Assembly: GCA_032622095.1 (NCBI GenBank)
Contig: CP136061.1
Span: forward strand, 175,299,692-175,363,691
Source of the DNA: Siphonodentalium dalli
Taxonomy: Eukaryota; Mollusca; Scaphopoda; Gadilida; Siphonodentaliidae
Direction: 5' to 3'
Length of the DNA: 64,000 nucleotides
The translations under genes and the position numbers were made by a program. The notes beneath the pieces were generated by a model. It was not told where the DNA came from. It did not search any database and worked only from the letters and a program-made list of their open reading frames with translations. The stretch's first letter is position 1. Every line of letters starts with the position of its first letter. Positions 45,901 through 59,400 of the stretch are shown one piece after another.

Positions 45901-48900
45901 ACGGGATATTTGTCTTATTGAGAAATCGGTACCCCAACTGCCAGAAATATATATATATATATACAGCGGTACCCCAACTGACCAGTATATAGGTTCAATA
46001 TATATATTCATAATTAACTGAAAAATGGAAGTGGGGCTATTCCGAAAATATCTAGATAGTGGAGATAGCACAATTACAAGCTGATATATGAAGGTAAAAT
46101 GGTGCAACCTGTTTCCAATCCGAAATGGTGCATATACATTATGTTGGTGGCCATGAATGGCAAAAATGGTCAAATTTGAGAAAATTTGGTAATAAAGGTG
46201 ACAAAATTAATCACGGTCACCATATCGGAGAGCTCAATCACGCGTTATTCAGTAACCACCACAAATAATTGCGTAATTTAACGCTAAATGGTGGAGCTTG
46301 TTGGATTAATATATGTGTTTTTTTCCAGAATTACTAAGAAATTGGACCCAAAATACATCTTAAAACAGTCATTTGCGGAATATAACAGCTGGTTGCCATG
46401 GATACAGAGATCCACATAGTCACCCCAACTCGTAATAGGAACGATCTAGACCAAGAACATGTCCCATGTGCAGAAGGGATGTTATGTTACACAAGCGATA
46501 TAGATTAACGGGATATTTGTCTTATTGAGAAATCGGTACCCCAACTGCCAGAAATATATATATATACAGCCGGTACCCCAACTGACCAGTATATATGTTC
46601 AATATATATATTCATAATTAACTGAAAAATGGAAGTGGGACTATTCCGAAAATATCTAGATAGTGGAGATAGCACAATTACAAGCTGATATATGAAGGTA
46701 AAATGGTGCAACCTGTTTCCAATCCGAAATGGTGCATATACATTATGTTGGTGGCCATGAATGGCAAAAAATGGTAAAATTTGGTAATAAAGGTGACAAA
46801 ATTAATCACGATCACCATATCGGAGAGCTCAATCATGCGTTATTCAGTAACCACCACAAATAATTGCGTAATTTTACGCTAAATGGTGGAACTTGTTGGC
46901 TATATATGTGTTTTTTTCCAGAATTACTAACAAATTGGACCCAAAATACATCTTAAAACAGTCATTTACAGAATATAACAGCTGGTTGCCATGGATACAG
47001 AGATCCACACAGTCACCCCAACTCGTAATAGGAACGATCTAGACCAAGAACATGTCCCATGTGCAGAAGGGATGTTATGTTACACCAGCGATATAGAGTT
47101 ACGGGATATTTGTCTTATTGAGAAATCGGTACCCCAACTGCCAGAAATATATATATATACAGCCGGTACCCCAACTGACCAGTATATAGGTTCAATATAT
47201 ATATTAATAATTAACTGAAAAATGGAAGTGGGGCTATTTCGAAAATATCTAGATAGTGGAGATAGCACAATTACAAGCTGATATATGAAGGTAAAATAGT
47301 GCAACCTGTTTCCAATCCGAAATGGTGCATATACATTATGTTGGTGGCCATGAATGGTAAAAAATGGTCAAATTTGAGAAAATTTGGTAATAAAGGTGAC
47401 AAAATTAATCACGATCACCATATCGGAGAGCTCAATCACGCGTTATTCAGTAACCACCACAAATAATTGCGTAATTTAACGCTAAATGGTGGAGCTTGTT
47501 GGCTTAATATATGTGTTTTTTTCCAGAATTACTAAGAAATTGGACCCAAAATACATCTTAAAACAGTCATTTACGGAATATAACAGCTGGTTGCCATGGA
47601 TACAGAGATCCACATAGTCACCACAACTCGTAATAGGAACGATCTAGACCAAGAACATGTCCCATGTGCAGAAGGGATGTTATGTTACACCAGCGATATA
47701 GATTTACGGGATATTTGTCTTATTGAGAAATCGGTACCCCAACTGCCAGAAATATATATATATATATACAGCGGTACCCCAACTGACCAGTATATAGGTT
47801 CAATATATATATTCATAATTAACTGAAAAATGGAAGTGGGGCTATTCCGAAAATATCTAGATAGTGGAGATAGCACAATTACAAGCTGATATATGAAGGT
47901 AAAATGGTGCAACCTGTTTCCAATCCGAAATGGTGCATATACATTATGTTGGTGGCCATGAATGGCAAAAATGGTCAAATTTGAGAAAATTTGGTAATAA
48001 AGGTGACAAAATTAATCACGGTCACCATATCGGAGAGCTCAATCACGCGTTATTCAGTAACCACCACAAATAATTGCGTAATTTAACGCTAAATGGTGGA
48101 GCTTGTTGGATTAATATATGTGTTTTTTTCCAGAATTACTAAGAAATTGGACCCAAAATACATCTTAAAACAGTCATTTGCGGAATATAACAGCTGGTTG
48201 CCATGGATACAGAGATCCACATAGTCACCCCAACTCGTAATAGGAACGATCTAGACCAAGAACATGTCCCATGTGCAGAAGGGATGTTATGTTACACAAG
48301 CGATATAGATTAACGGGATATTTGTCTTATTGAGAAATCGGTACCCCAACTGCCAGAAATATATATATATACAGCCGGTACCCCAACTGACCAGTATATA
48401 GGTTCAATATATATATTCATAATTAACTGAAAAATGGAAGTGGGACTATTCCGAAAATATCTAGATAGTGGAGATAGCACAATTACAACCTGATATATGA
48501 AGGTAAAATGGTGCAACCTGTTTCCAATCCGAAATGGTGCATATACATTATGTTGGTGGCCATGAATGGCAAAAAATGGTAAAATTTGGTAATAAAGGTG
48601 ACAAAATTAATCACGATCACCATATCGGAGAGCTCAATCATGCTTTATTCAGTAACCACCACAAATAATTGCATAATTTAACGCTAAATGGTGGAACTTG
48701 TTGGCTATATATGTGTTTTTTTTTCCAGAATTACTAACAAATTGGACCCAAAATACATCTTAAAACAGTCATTTACAGAATATAACAGCTGGTTGCCATG
48801 GATACAGAGATCCACACAGTCACCCCAACTCGTAATAGGAACGATCTAGACCAAGAACATGTCCCATGTGCAGAAGGGATGTTATGTTACACCAGCGATA

Positions 48901-49560
48901 TAGAGTTACGGGATATTTGTCTTATTGAGAAATCGGTACCCCAACTGCCAGAAATATATATATATACAGCCGGTACCCCAACTGACCAGAATATAGGTTC
49001 AATATATATATTCATAATTAACTGAAAAATGGAAGTGGGGCTATTTCGAAAATATCTAGATAGTGGAGATAGCACAATTACAAGCTGATATATGAAGGTA
49101 AAATGGTGCAACCTGTTTCCAATCCGAAATGGTGCATATACATTATGTTGGTGGCCATGAATGGCAAAAAATGGTCAAATTTGAGAAAATTTGGTAATAA
49201 AGGTGACAAAATTAATCACGATCACCATATCGGAGAGCTCAATCACGCGTTATTCAGTAACCACCACAAATAATTGCGTAATTTAACGCTAAATGGTGGA
49301 GCTTGTTGGCTTAATATATGTGTTTTTTTCCAGAATTACTAAGAAATTGGACCCAAAATACATCTTAAAACAGTCATTTACGGAATATAACAGCTGGTTG
49401 CCATGGATACAGAGATCCACATAGTCACCACAACTCGTAATAGGAACGATCTAGACCAAGAACATGTCCCATGTGCAGAAGGGATGTTATGTTACACCAG
49501 CGATATAGATTTATGGGATTTTGTCTTATTGAGAAATCGGTACCCCAACTGCCAGAAATA
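42948..49560. repeat. Satellite array block 7
   Basis: Eleven monomers, the satellite part of the first 7,504-bp higher-order unit. It includes private variants such as 'GTATATATGTTCAAT', 'TTGTTGGATTAAT' and 'GTAAAATAGTGC' that recur at exactly 7,504 bp. Confidence 0.97.
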
Positions 49561-50451
49561 TCTATTATATATTTTGGAAGATCTGTTTGTGTGTTTGTGT
49601 GTGTGTAATCGATGGACTCGAAAATGGCCCAGCCGATTTCGATGAAACTTGGTATGTGGGGGTATTTTCGGGTCAGGACCAACATAGGCCTATTAATTTG
49701 TCCGTGCGAGGTCAACTTTTCACGTGCCGAGGTCAAATCTGTTTTTACGCCGTTTTGCGCTAATATATTTCAGTTCGGTGCTTACAAATCGATTCGAAAC
49801 AGCGCGAATAATAACATGCCAGTCATAATAATGACACTATGAGAATCTTTCGTGTTTCCTCTTTCCAACGATATATAATATGTATGTATCCGTTTTAGTT
49901 ATCTGCCTCAATTATTAAGAAGAAGTGGTACGATCTTCTATCAGGGTAAAAACAATGCGTAACTTCTATGACGTCGTTAGAGGTCATAAAGTTAGATCAC
50001 GTTAACTCTTCTCCGGCCGATGCATTTGACTGTTTCAGACGTCTTGGCGATATCTCGGGCACCGATGGTAATTTATCTTTACGTTGAAACTTGATAATTA
50101 ATGAGCGTGTGTATATGAGGCGCGTTTATATACTTCAGTGGAAATCAAATCGGGTTAAACTGGCGGATTTTTACGGACGAAATTTGATGCATAGGGTATC
50201 TCGGTATCCGATAGGCCGATTTCCCGGTATCCGCTTGCCGATTTCCACCATTTTTGGGGTGTTGGTCCACCTGACCTTGACCTTCAAAATGGTAAATTCA
50301 AGGTCAAATCGGGTAAAACCGGATGGATTTCGACGGGTACTTTTGTCGGGTACTTTTGTTCGGACGGGTCAAATCGTGACCCCACTTGACCTTGGCCTTC
50401 AAAATAGACAATTCAAGGTCAAAGCCCGGACGAAGTCGGGTCACCTTCTAG
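49561..50451 (+). mobile_element. Non-autonomous Helitron, copy 5 (891 bp)
   Basis: 7,504 bp downstream of copy 4, sharing its one-base deletion and substitution. Termini, hairpin and A/T flanks are intact. Confidence 0.87.
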
Positions 50452-53400
50452 TATATATATATACAGCGGTACCCCAACTGACCAGTATATAGGTTCAATA
50501 TATATATTCATAATTAACTGAAAAATGGAAGTGGGGCTATTCCGAAAATATCTAGATAGTGGAGATAGCACAATTACAAGCTGATATATGAAGGTAAAAT
50601 GGTGCAACCTGTTTCCAATCCGAAATGGTGCATATACATTATGTTGGTGGCCATGAATGGCAAAAATGGTCAAATTTGAGAAAATTTGGTAATAAAGGTG
50701 ACAACATTAATCACGGTCACCATATCGGAGAGCTCAATCACGCGTTATTCAGTAACCACCACAAATAATTGCGTAATTTAACGTTAAATGGTGGAGCTTG
50801 TTGGCTTAATATATGTGTTTTTTTCCAGAATTACTAAGAAATTGGACCCAAAATACATCTTAAAACAGTCATTTGCGGAATATAACAGCTGCTTGCCATG
50901 GATACAGAGATCCACATAGTCACCCCAACTCGTAATAGGAACGATCTAGACCAAGAACATGTCCCATGTGCAGAAGGGATGTTATGTTACACAAGCGATA
51001 TAGATTAACGGGATATTTGTCTTATTGAGAAATCGGTACCCCAACTGCCAGAAATATATATATATACAGCCGGTACCCCAACTGACCAGTATATAGGTTC
51101 AATATATATATTCATAATTAACTGAAAAATGGAAGTGGGACTATTCCGAAAATATCTAGATAGTGGAGATAGCACAATTACAAGCTGATATATGAAGTTA
51201 AAATGGTGCAACCTGTTTCCAATCCGAAATGGTGCATATACATTATGTTGGTGGCCATGAATGGCAAAAAATGGTAAAATTTGGTAATAAAGGTGACAAA
51301 ATTAATCACGATCACCATATCGGAGAGCTCAATCATGCGTTATTCAGTAACCACCACAAATAATTGCGTAATTTTACGCTAAATGGTGGAACTTGTTGGC
51401 TATATATGTGGTTTTTTTCCAGAATTACTAACAAATTGGACCCAAAATACATCTTAAAACAGTCATTTACAGAATATAACAGCTGGTTGCCATGGATACA
51501 GAGATCCACACAGTCACCCCAACTCGTAATAGGAACGATCTAGACCAAGAACATGTCCCATGTGCAGAAGGGATGTTATGTTACACCAGCGATATAGAGT
51601 TACGGGATATTTGTCTTATTGAGAAATCGGTACCCCAACTGCCAGAAATATATATATATACAGCCGGTACCCCAACTGACCAGTATATAGGTTCAATATA
51701 TATATTAATAATTAACTGAAAAATGGAAGTGGGGCTATTTCGAAAATATCTAGATAGTGGAGATAGCACAATTACAAGCTGATATATGAAGGTAAAATGG
51801 TGCAACATGTTTCCAATCCGAAATGGTGCATATACATTATGTTGGTGGCCATGAATGGCAAAAAATGGTCAAATTTGAGAAAATTTGGTAATAAAGGTGA
51901 CAAAATTAATCACGATCACCATATCGGAGAGCTCAATCACGCGTTATTCAGTAACCACCACAAATAATTGCGTAATTTAACGCTAAATGGTGGAGCTTGT
52001 TGGCTTAATATATGTGTTTTTTTCCAGAATTACTAAGAAATTGGACCCAAAATACATCTTAAAACAGTCATTTACGGAATATAACAGCTGGTTGCCATGG
52101 ATACAGAGATCCACATAGTCACCACAACTCGTAATAGGAACGATCTAGACCAAGAACATGTCCCATGTGCAGAAGGGATGTTATGTTACACCATCGATAT
52201 AGATTTACGGGATATTTGTCTTATTGAGAAATCGGTACCCCAACTGCCAGAAATATATATATATATACAGCGGTACCCCAACTGACCAGTATATAGGTTC
52301 AATATATATATTCATAATTAACTGAAAAATGGAAGTGGGGCTATTCCGAAAATATCTAGATAGTGGAGATAGCACAATTACAAGCTGATATATGAAGGTA
52401 AAATGGTGCAACCTGTTTCCAATCCGAAATGGTGCATATACATTATGTTGGTGGCCATGAATGGCAAAAATGGTCAAATTTGAGAAAATTTGGTAATAAA
52501 GGTGACAAAATTAATCACGGTCACCATATCGGAGAGCTCAATCACGCGTTATTCAGTAACCACCACAAATAATTGCGTAATTTAACGCTAAATGGTGGAG
52601 CTTGTTGGCTTAATATATGTGTTTTTTTCCAGAATTACTAAGAAATTGGACCCAAAATACATCTTAAAACAGTCATTTACGGAATATAACAGCTGGTTGC
52701 CATGGATACAGAGATCCACATAGTCACCCCAACTCGTAATAGGAACGATCTAGACCAAGAACATGTCCCATGTGCAGAAGGGATGTTATGTTACACAAGC
52801 GATATAGATTAACGGGATATTTGTCTTATTGAGAAATCGGTACCCCAACTGCCAGAAATATATATATATACAGCCGGTACCCCAACTGACCAGTATATAT
52901 GTTCAATATATATATTCATAATTAACTGAAAAATGGAAGTGGGACTATTCCGAAAATATCTAGATAGTGGAGATAGCACAATTACAAGCTGATATATGAA
53001 GGTAAAATGGTGCAACCTGTTTCCAATCCGAAATGGTGCATATACATTATGTTGGTGGCCATGAATGGCAAAAAATGGTAAAATTTGGTAATAAAGGTGA
53101 CAAAATTAATCACGATCACCATATCGGAGAGCTCAATCATGCGTTATTCAGTAACCACCACAAATAATTGCGTAATTTTACGCTAAATGGTGGAACTTGT
53201 TGGCTATATATGTGTTTTTTTCCAGAATTACTAACAAATTGGACCCAAAATACATCTTAAAACAGTCATTTACAGAATATAACAGCTGGTTGCCATGGAT
53301 ACAGAGATCCACATAGTCACCACAACTCGTAATAGGAACGATCTAGACCAAGAACATGTCCCATGTGCAGAAGGGATGTTATGTTACACCAGCGATATAG

Positions 53401-56400
53401 ATTTACGGGATATTTGTCTTATTGAGAAATCGGTACCCCAACTGCCAGAAATATATATATATATATACAGCGGTACCCCAACTGACCAGTATATAGGTTC
53501 AATATATATATTCATAATTAACTGAAAAATGGAAGTGGGGCTATTCCGAAAATATCTAGATAGTGGAGATAGCACAATTACAAGCTGATATATGAAGGTA
53601 AAATGGTGCAACCTGTTTCCAATCCGAAATGGTGCATATACATTATGTTGGTGGCCATGAATGGCAAAAATGGTCAAATTTGAGAAAATTTGGTAATAAA
53701 GGTGACAAAATTAATCACGGTCACCATATCGGAGAGCTCAATCACGCGTTATTCAGTAACCACCACAAATAATTGCGTAATTTAACGCTAAATGGTGGAG
53801 CTTGTTGGATTAATATATGTGTTTTTTTCCAGAATTACTAAGAAATTGGACCCAAAATACATCTTAAAACAGTCATTTGCGGAATATAACAGCTGGTTGC
53901 CATGGATACAGAGATCCACATAGTCACCCCAACTCGTAATAGGAACGATCTAGACCAAGAACATGTCCCATGTGCAGAAGGGATGTTATGTTACACAAGC
54001 GATATAGATTAACGGGATATTTGTCTTATTGAGAAATCGGTACCCCAACTGCCAGAAATATATATATATACAGCCGGTACCCCAACTGACCAGTATATAT
54101 GTTCAATATATATATTCATAATTAACTGAAAAATGGAAGTGGGACTATTCCGAAAATATCTAGATAGTGGAGATAGCACAATTACAAGCTGATATATGAA
54201 GGTAAAATGGTGCAACCTGTTTCCAATCCGAAATGGTGCATATACATTATGTTGGTGGCCATGAATGGCAAAAAATGGTAAAATTTGGTAATAAAGGTGA
54301 CAAAATTAATCACGATCACCATATCGGAGAGCTCAATCATGCGTTATTCAGTAACCACCACAAATAATTGCGTAATTTTACGCTAAATGGTGGAACTTGT
54401 TGGCTATATATGTGTTTTTTTCCAGAATTACTAACAAATTGGACCCAAAATACATCTTAAAACAGTCATTTACAGAATATAACAGCTGGTTGCCATGGAT
54501 ACAGAGATCCACACAGTCACCCCAACTCGTAATAGGAACGATCTAGACCAAGAACATGTCCCATGTGCAGAAGGGATGTTATGTTACACCAGCGATATAG
54601 AGTTACGGGATATTTGTCTTATTGAGAAATCGGTACCCCAACTGCCAGAAATATATATATATACAGCCGGTACCCCAACTGACCAGTATATAGGTTCAAT
54701 ATATATATTAATAATTAACTGAAAAATGGAAGTGGGGCTATTTCGAAAATATCTAGATAGTGGAGATAGCACAATTACAAGCTGATATATGAAGGTAAAA
54801 TAGTGCAACCTGTTTCCAATCCGAAATGGTGCATATACATTATGTTGGTGGCCATGAATGGTAAAAAATGGTCAAATTTGAGAAAATTTGGTAATAAAGG
54901 TGACAAAATTAATCACGATCACCATATCGGAGAGCTCAATCACGCGTTATTCAGTAACCACCACAAATAATTGCGTAATTTAACGCTAAATGGTGGAGCT
55001 TGTTGGCTTAATATATGTGTTTTTTTCCAGAATTACTAAGAAATTGGACCCAAAATACATCTTAAAACAGTCATTTACGGAATATAACAGCTGGTTGCCA
55101 TGGATACAGAGATCCACATAGTCACCACAACTCGTAATAGGAACGATCTAGACCAAGAACATGTCCCATGTGCAGAAGGGATGTTATGTTACACCAGCGA
55201 TATAGATTTACGGGATATTTGTCTTATTGAGAAATCGGTACCCCAACTGCCAGAAATATATATATATATATACAGCGGTACCCCAACTGACCAGTATATA
55301 GGTTCAATATATATATTCATAATTAACTGAAAAATGGAAGTGGGGCTATTCCGAAAATATCTAGATAGTGGAGATAGCACAATTACAAGCTGATATATGA
55401 AGGTAAAATGGTGCAACCTGTTTCCAATCCGAAATGGTGCATATACATTATGTTGGTGGCCATGAATGGCAAAAATGGTCAAATTTGAGAAAATTTGGTA
55501 ATAAAGGTGACAAAATTAATCACGGTCACCATATCGGAGAGCTCAATCACGCGTTATTCAGTAACCACCACAAATAATTGCGTAATTTAACGCTAAATGG
55601 TGGAGCTTGTTGGATTAATATATGTGTTTTTTTCCAGAATTACTAAGAAATTGGACCCAAAATACATCTTAAAACAGTCATTTGCGGAATATAACAGCTG
55701 GTTGCCATGGATACAGAGATCCACATAGTCACCCCAACTCGTAATAGGAACGATCTAGACCAAGAACATGTCCCATGTGCAGAAGGGATGTTATGTTACA
55801 CAAGCGATATAGATTAACGGGATATTTGTCTTATTGAGAAATCGGTACCCCAACTGCCAGAAATATATATATATACAGCCGGTACCCCAACTGACCAGTA
55901 TATAGGTTCAATATATATATTCATAATTAACTGAAAAATGGAAGTGGGACTATTCCGAAAATATCTAGATAGTGGAGATAGCACAATTACAACCTGATAT
56001 ATGAAGGTAAAATGGTGCAACCTGTTTCCAATCCGAAATGGTGCATATACATTATGTTGGTGGCCATGAATGGCAAAAAATGGTAAAATTTGGTAATAAA
56101 GGTGACAAAATTAATCACGATCACCATATCGGAGAGCTCAATCATGCTTTATTCAGTAACCACCACAAATAATTGCATAATTTAACGCTAAATGGTGGAA
56201 CTTGTTGGCTATATATGTGTTTTTTTTCCAGAATTACTAACAAATTGGACCCAAAATACATCTTAAAACAGTCATTTACAGAATATAACAGCTGGTTGCC
56301 ATGGATACAGAGATCCACACAGTCACCCCAACTCGTAATAGGAACGATCTAGACCAAGAACATGTCCCATGTGCAGAAGGGATGTTATGTTACACCAGCG

Positions 56401-59400
56401 ATATAGAGTTACGGGATATTTGTCTTATTGAGAAATCGGTACCCCAACTGCCAGAAATATATATATATACAGCCGGTACCCCAACTGACCAGAATATAGG
56501 TTCAATATATATATTCATAATTAACTGAAAAATGGAAGTGGGGCTATTTCGAAAATATCTAGATAGTGGAGATAGCACAATTACAAGCTGATATATGAAG
56601 GTAAAATGGTGCAACCTGTTTCCAATCCGAAATGGTGCATATACATTATGTTGGTGGCCATGAATGGCAAAAAATGGTCAAATTTGAGAAAATTTGGTAA
56701 TAAAGGTGACAAAATTAATCACGATCACCATATCGGAGAGCTCAATCACGCGTTATTCAGTAACCACCACAAATAATTGCGTAATTTAACGCTAAATGGT
56801 GGAGCTTGTTGGCTTAATATATGTGTTTTTTTCCAGAATTACTAAGAAATTGGACCCAAAATACATCTTAAAACAGTCATTTACGGAATATAACAGCTGG
56901 TTGCCATGGATACAGAGATCCACATAGTCACCCCAACTCGCAATAGGAACGATCTAGACCAAGAACATGTCCCATGTGCAGAAGGGATGTTATGTTACAC
57001 CAGCGATATAGATTTACGGGATATTTGTCTTATTGAGAAATCGGTACCCCAACTGCCAGAAATATATATATATATATACAGCGGTACCCCAACTGACCAG
57101 TATATAGGTTCAATATATATATTCATAATTAACTGAAAAATGGAAGTGGGGCTATTCCGAAAATATCTAGATAGTGGAGATAGCACAATTACAAGCTGAT
57201 ATATGAAGGTAAAATGGTGCAACCTGTTTCCAATCCGAAATGGTGCATATACATTATGTTGGTGGCCATGAATGGCAAAAATGGTCAAATTTGAGAAAAT
57301 TTGGTAATAAAGGTGACAAAATTAATCACGGTCACCATATCGGAGAGCTCAATCACGCGTTATTCAGTAACCACCACAAATAATTGCATAATTTAACGCT
57401 AAATGGTGGAACTTGTTGGCTATATATGTGTTTTTTTTCCAGAATTACTAACAAATTGGACCCAAAATACATCTTAAAACAGTCATTTGCGGAATATAAC
57501 AGCTGGTTGCCATGGATACAGAGATCCACATAGTCACCCCAACTCGTAATAGGAACGATCTAGACCAAGAACATGTCCCATGTGCAGAAGGGATGTTATG
57601 TTACACCAGCGATATAGATTAACGGGATATTTGTCTTATTGAGAAATCGGTACCCCAACTGCCAGAAATATATATATATACAGCCGGTACCCCAACTGAC
57701 CAGTATATAGGTTCAATATATATATTCATAATTAACTGAAAAATGGAAGTGGGGCTATTTCGAAAATATCTAGATAGTGGAGATAGCACAATTACAAGCT
57801 GATATATGAAGGTAAAATGGTGCAACCTGTTTCCAATCCGAAATGGTGCATATACATTATGTTGGTGGCCATGAATGGCAAAAAATGGTCAAATTTGAGA
57901 AAATTTGGTAATAAAGGTGACAAAATTAATCACGATCACCATATCGGAGAGCTCAATCACGCGTTATTCAGTAACCACCACAAATAATTGCGTAATTTAA
58001 CGCTAAATGGTGGAGCTTGTTGGCTTAATATATGTGTTTTTTTCCAGAATTACTAAGAAATTGGACCCAAAATACATCTTAAAACAGTCATTTACGGAAT
58101 ATAACAGCTGGTTGCCATGGATACAGAGATCCACATAGTCACCCCAACTCGCAATAGGAACGATCTAGACCAAGAACATGTCCCATGTGCAGAAGGGATG
58201 TTATGTTACACCAGCGATATAGATTTACGGGATATTTGTCTTATTGAGAAATCGGTACCCCAACTGCCAGAAATATATATATATACAGCCGGTACCCCAA
58301 CTGACCAGTATATAGGTTCAATATATATATTCATAATTAACTGAAAAATGGAAGTGGGGCTATTTCGAAAATATCTAGATAGTGGAGATAGCACAATTAC
58401 AAGCTGATATATGAAGGTAAAATGGTGCAACCTGTTTCCAATCCGAAATGGTGCATATACATTATGTTGGTGGCCATGAATGGCAAAAAATGGTCAAATT
58501 TGAGAAAATTTGGTAATAAAGGTGACAAAATTAATCACGATCACCATATTGGAGAGCTCAATCACGCGTTATTCAGTAACCACCACAAATAATTGCGTAA
58601 TTTAACGCTAAATGGTGGAGCTTGTTGGCTTAATATATGTGTTTTTTTCCAGAATTACTAAGAAATTGGACCCAAAATACATCTTAAAACAGTCATTTAC
58701 GGAATATAACAGCTGGTTGCCATGGATACAGAGATCCACATAGTCACCCCAACTCGTAATAGGAACGATCTAGACCAAGAACATGTCCCATGTGCAGAAG
58801 GGATGTTATGTTACACCATCGATATAGATTTACGGGATATTTGTCTTATTGAGAAATCGGTACCCCAACTGCCAGAAATATATATATATATACAGCGGTA
58901 CCCCAACTGACCAGTATATAGGTTCAATATATATATTCATAATTAACTGAAAAATGGAAGTGGGGCTATTCCGAAAATATCTAGATAGTGGAGATAGCAC
59001 AATTACAAGCTGATATATGAAGGTAAAATGGTGCAACCTGTTTCCAATCCGAAATGGTGCATATACATTATGTTGGTGGCCATGAATGGCAAAAATGGTC
59101 AAATTTGAGAAAATTTGGTAATAAAGGTGACAAAATTAATCACGGTCACCATATCGGAGAGCTCAATCACGCGTTATTCAGTAACAACCACAAATAATTG
59201 CGTAATTTAACGCTAAATGGTGGAGCTTGTTGGCTTAATATATGTGTTTTTTTCCAGAATTACTAAGAAATTGCACCCAAAATACATCTTAAAACAGTCA
59301 TTTGCGGAATATAACAGCTGGTTGCCATGGATACAGAGATCCACATAGTCACCCCAACTCGTAATAGGAACGATCTAGACCAAGAACATGTCCCATGTGC

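Larger units (their letters stand above)
41510..56900. repeat. 7,504-bp higher-order repeat, two tandem copies
   Basis: Each unit is one Helitron plus eleven monomers. The copies run about 41.51-49.01 and 49.02-56.52 kb, with similarity continuing to about 56.9 kb. The offset is 7,504 bp, becoming 7,503 after a poly-T length change near 48.72 kb. The left edge is where 'TTAATAATTAAC' (41.51 kb) differs from 'TTCATAATTAAC' (49.01 kb). At 56.9 kb the expected third Helitron is absent and a 'CTCGCAAT' monomer takes its place. Confidence 0.87.
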
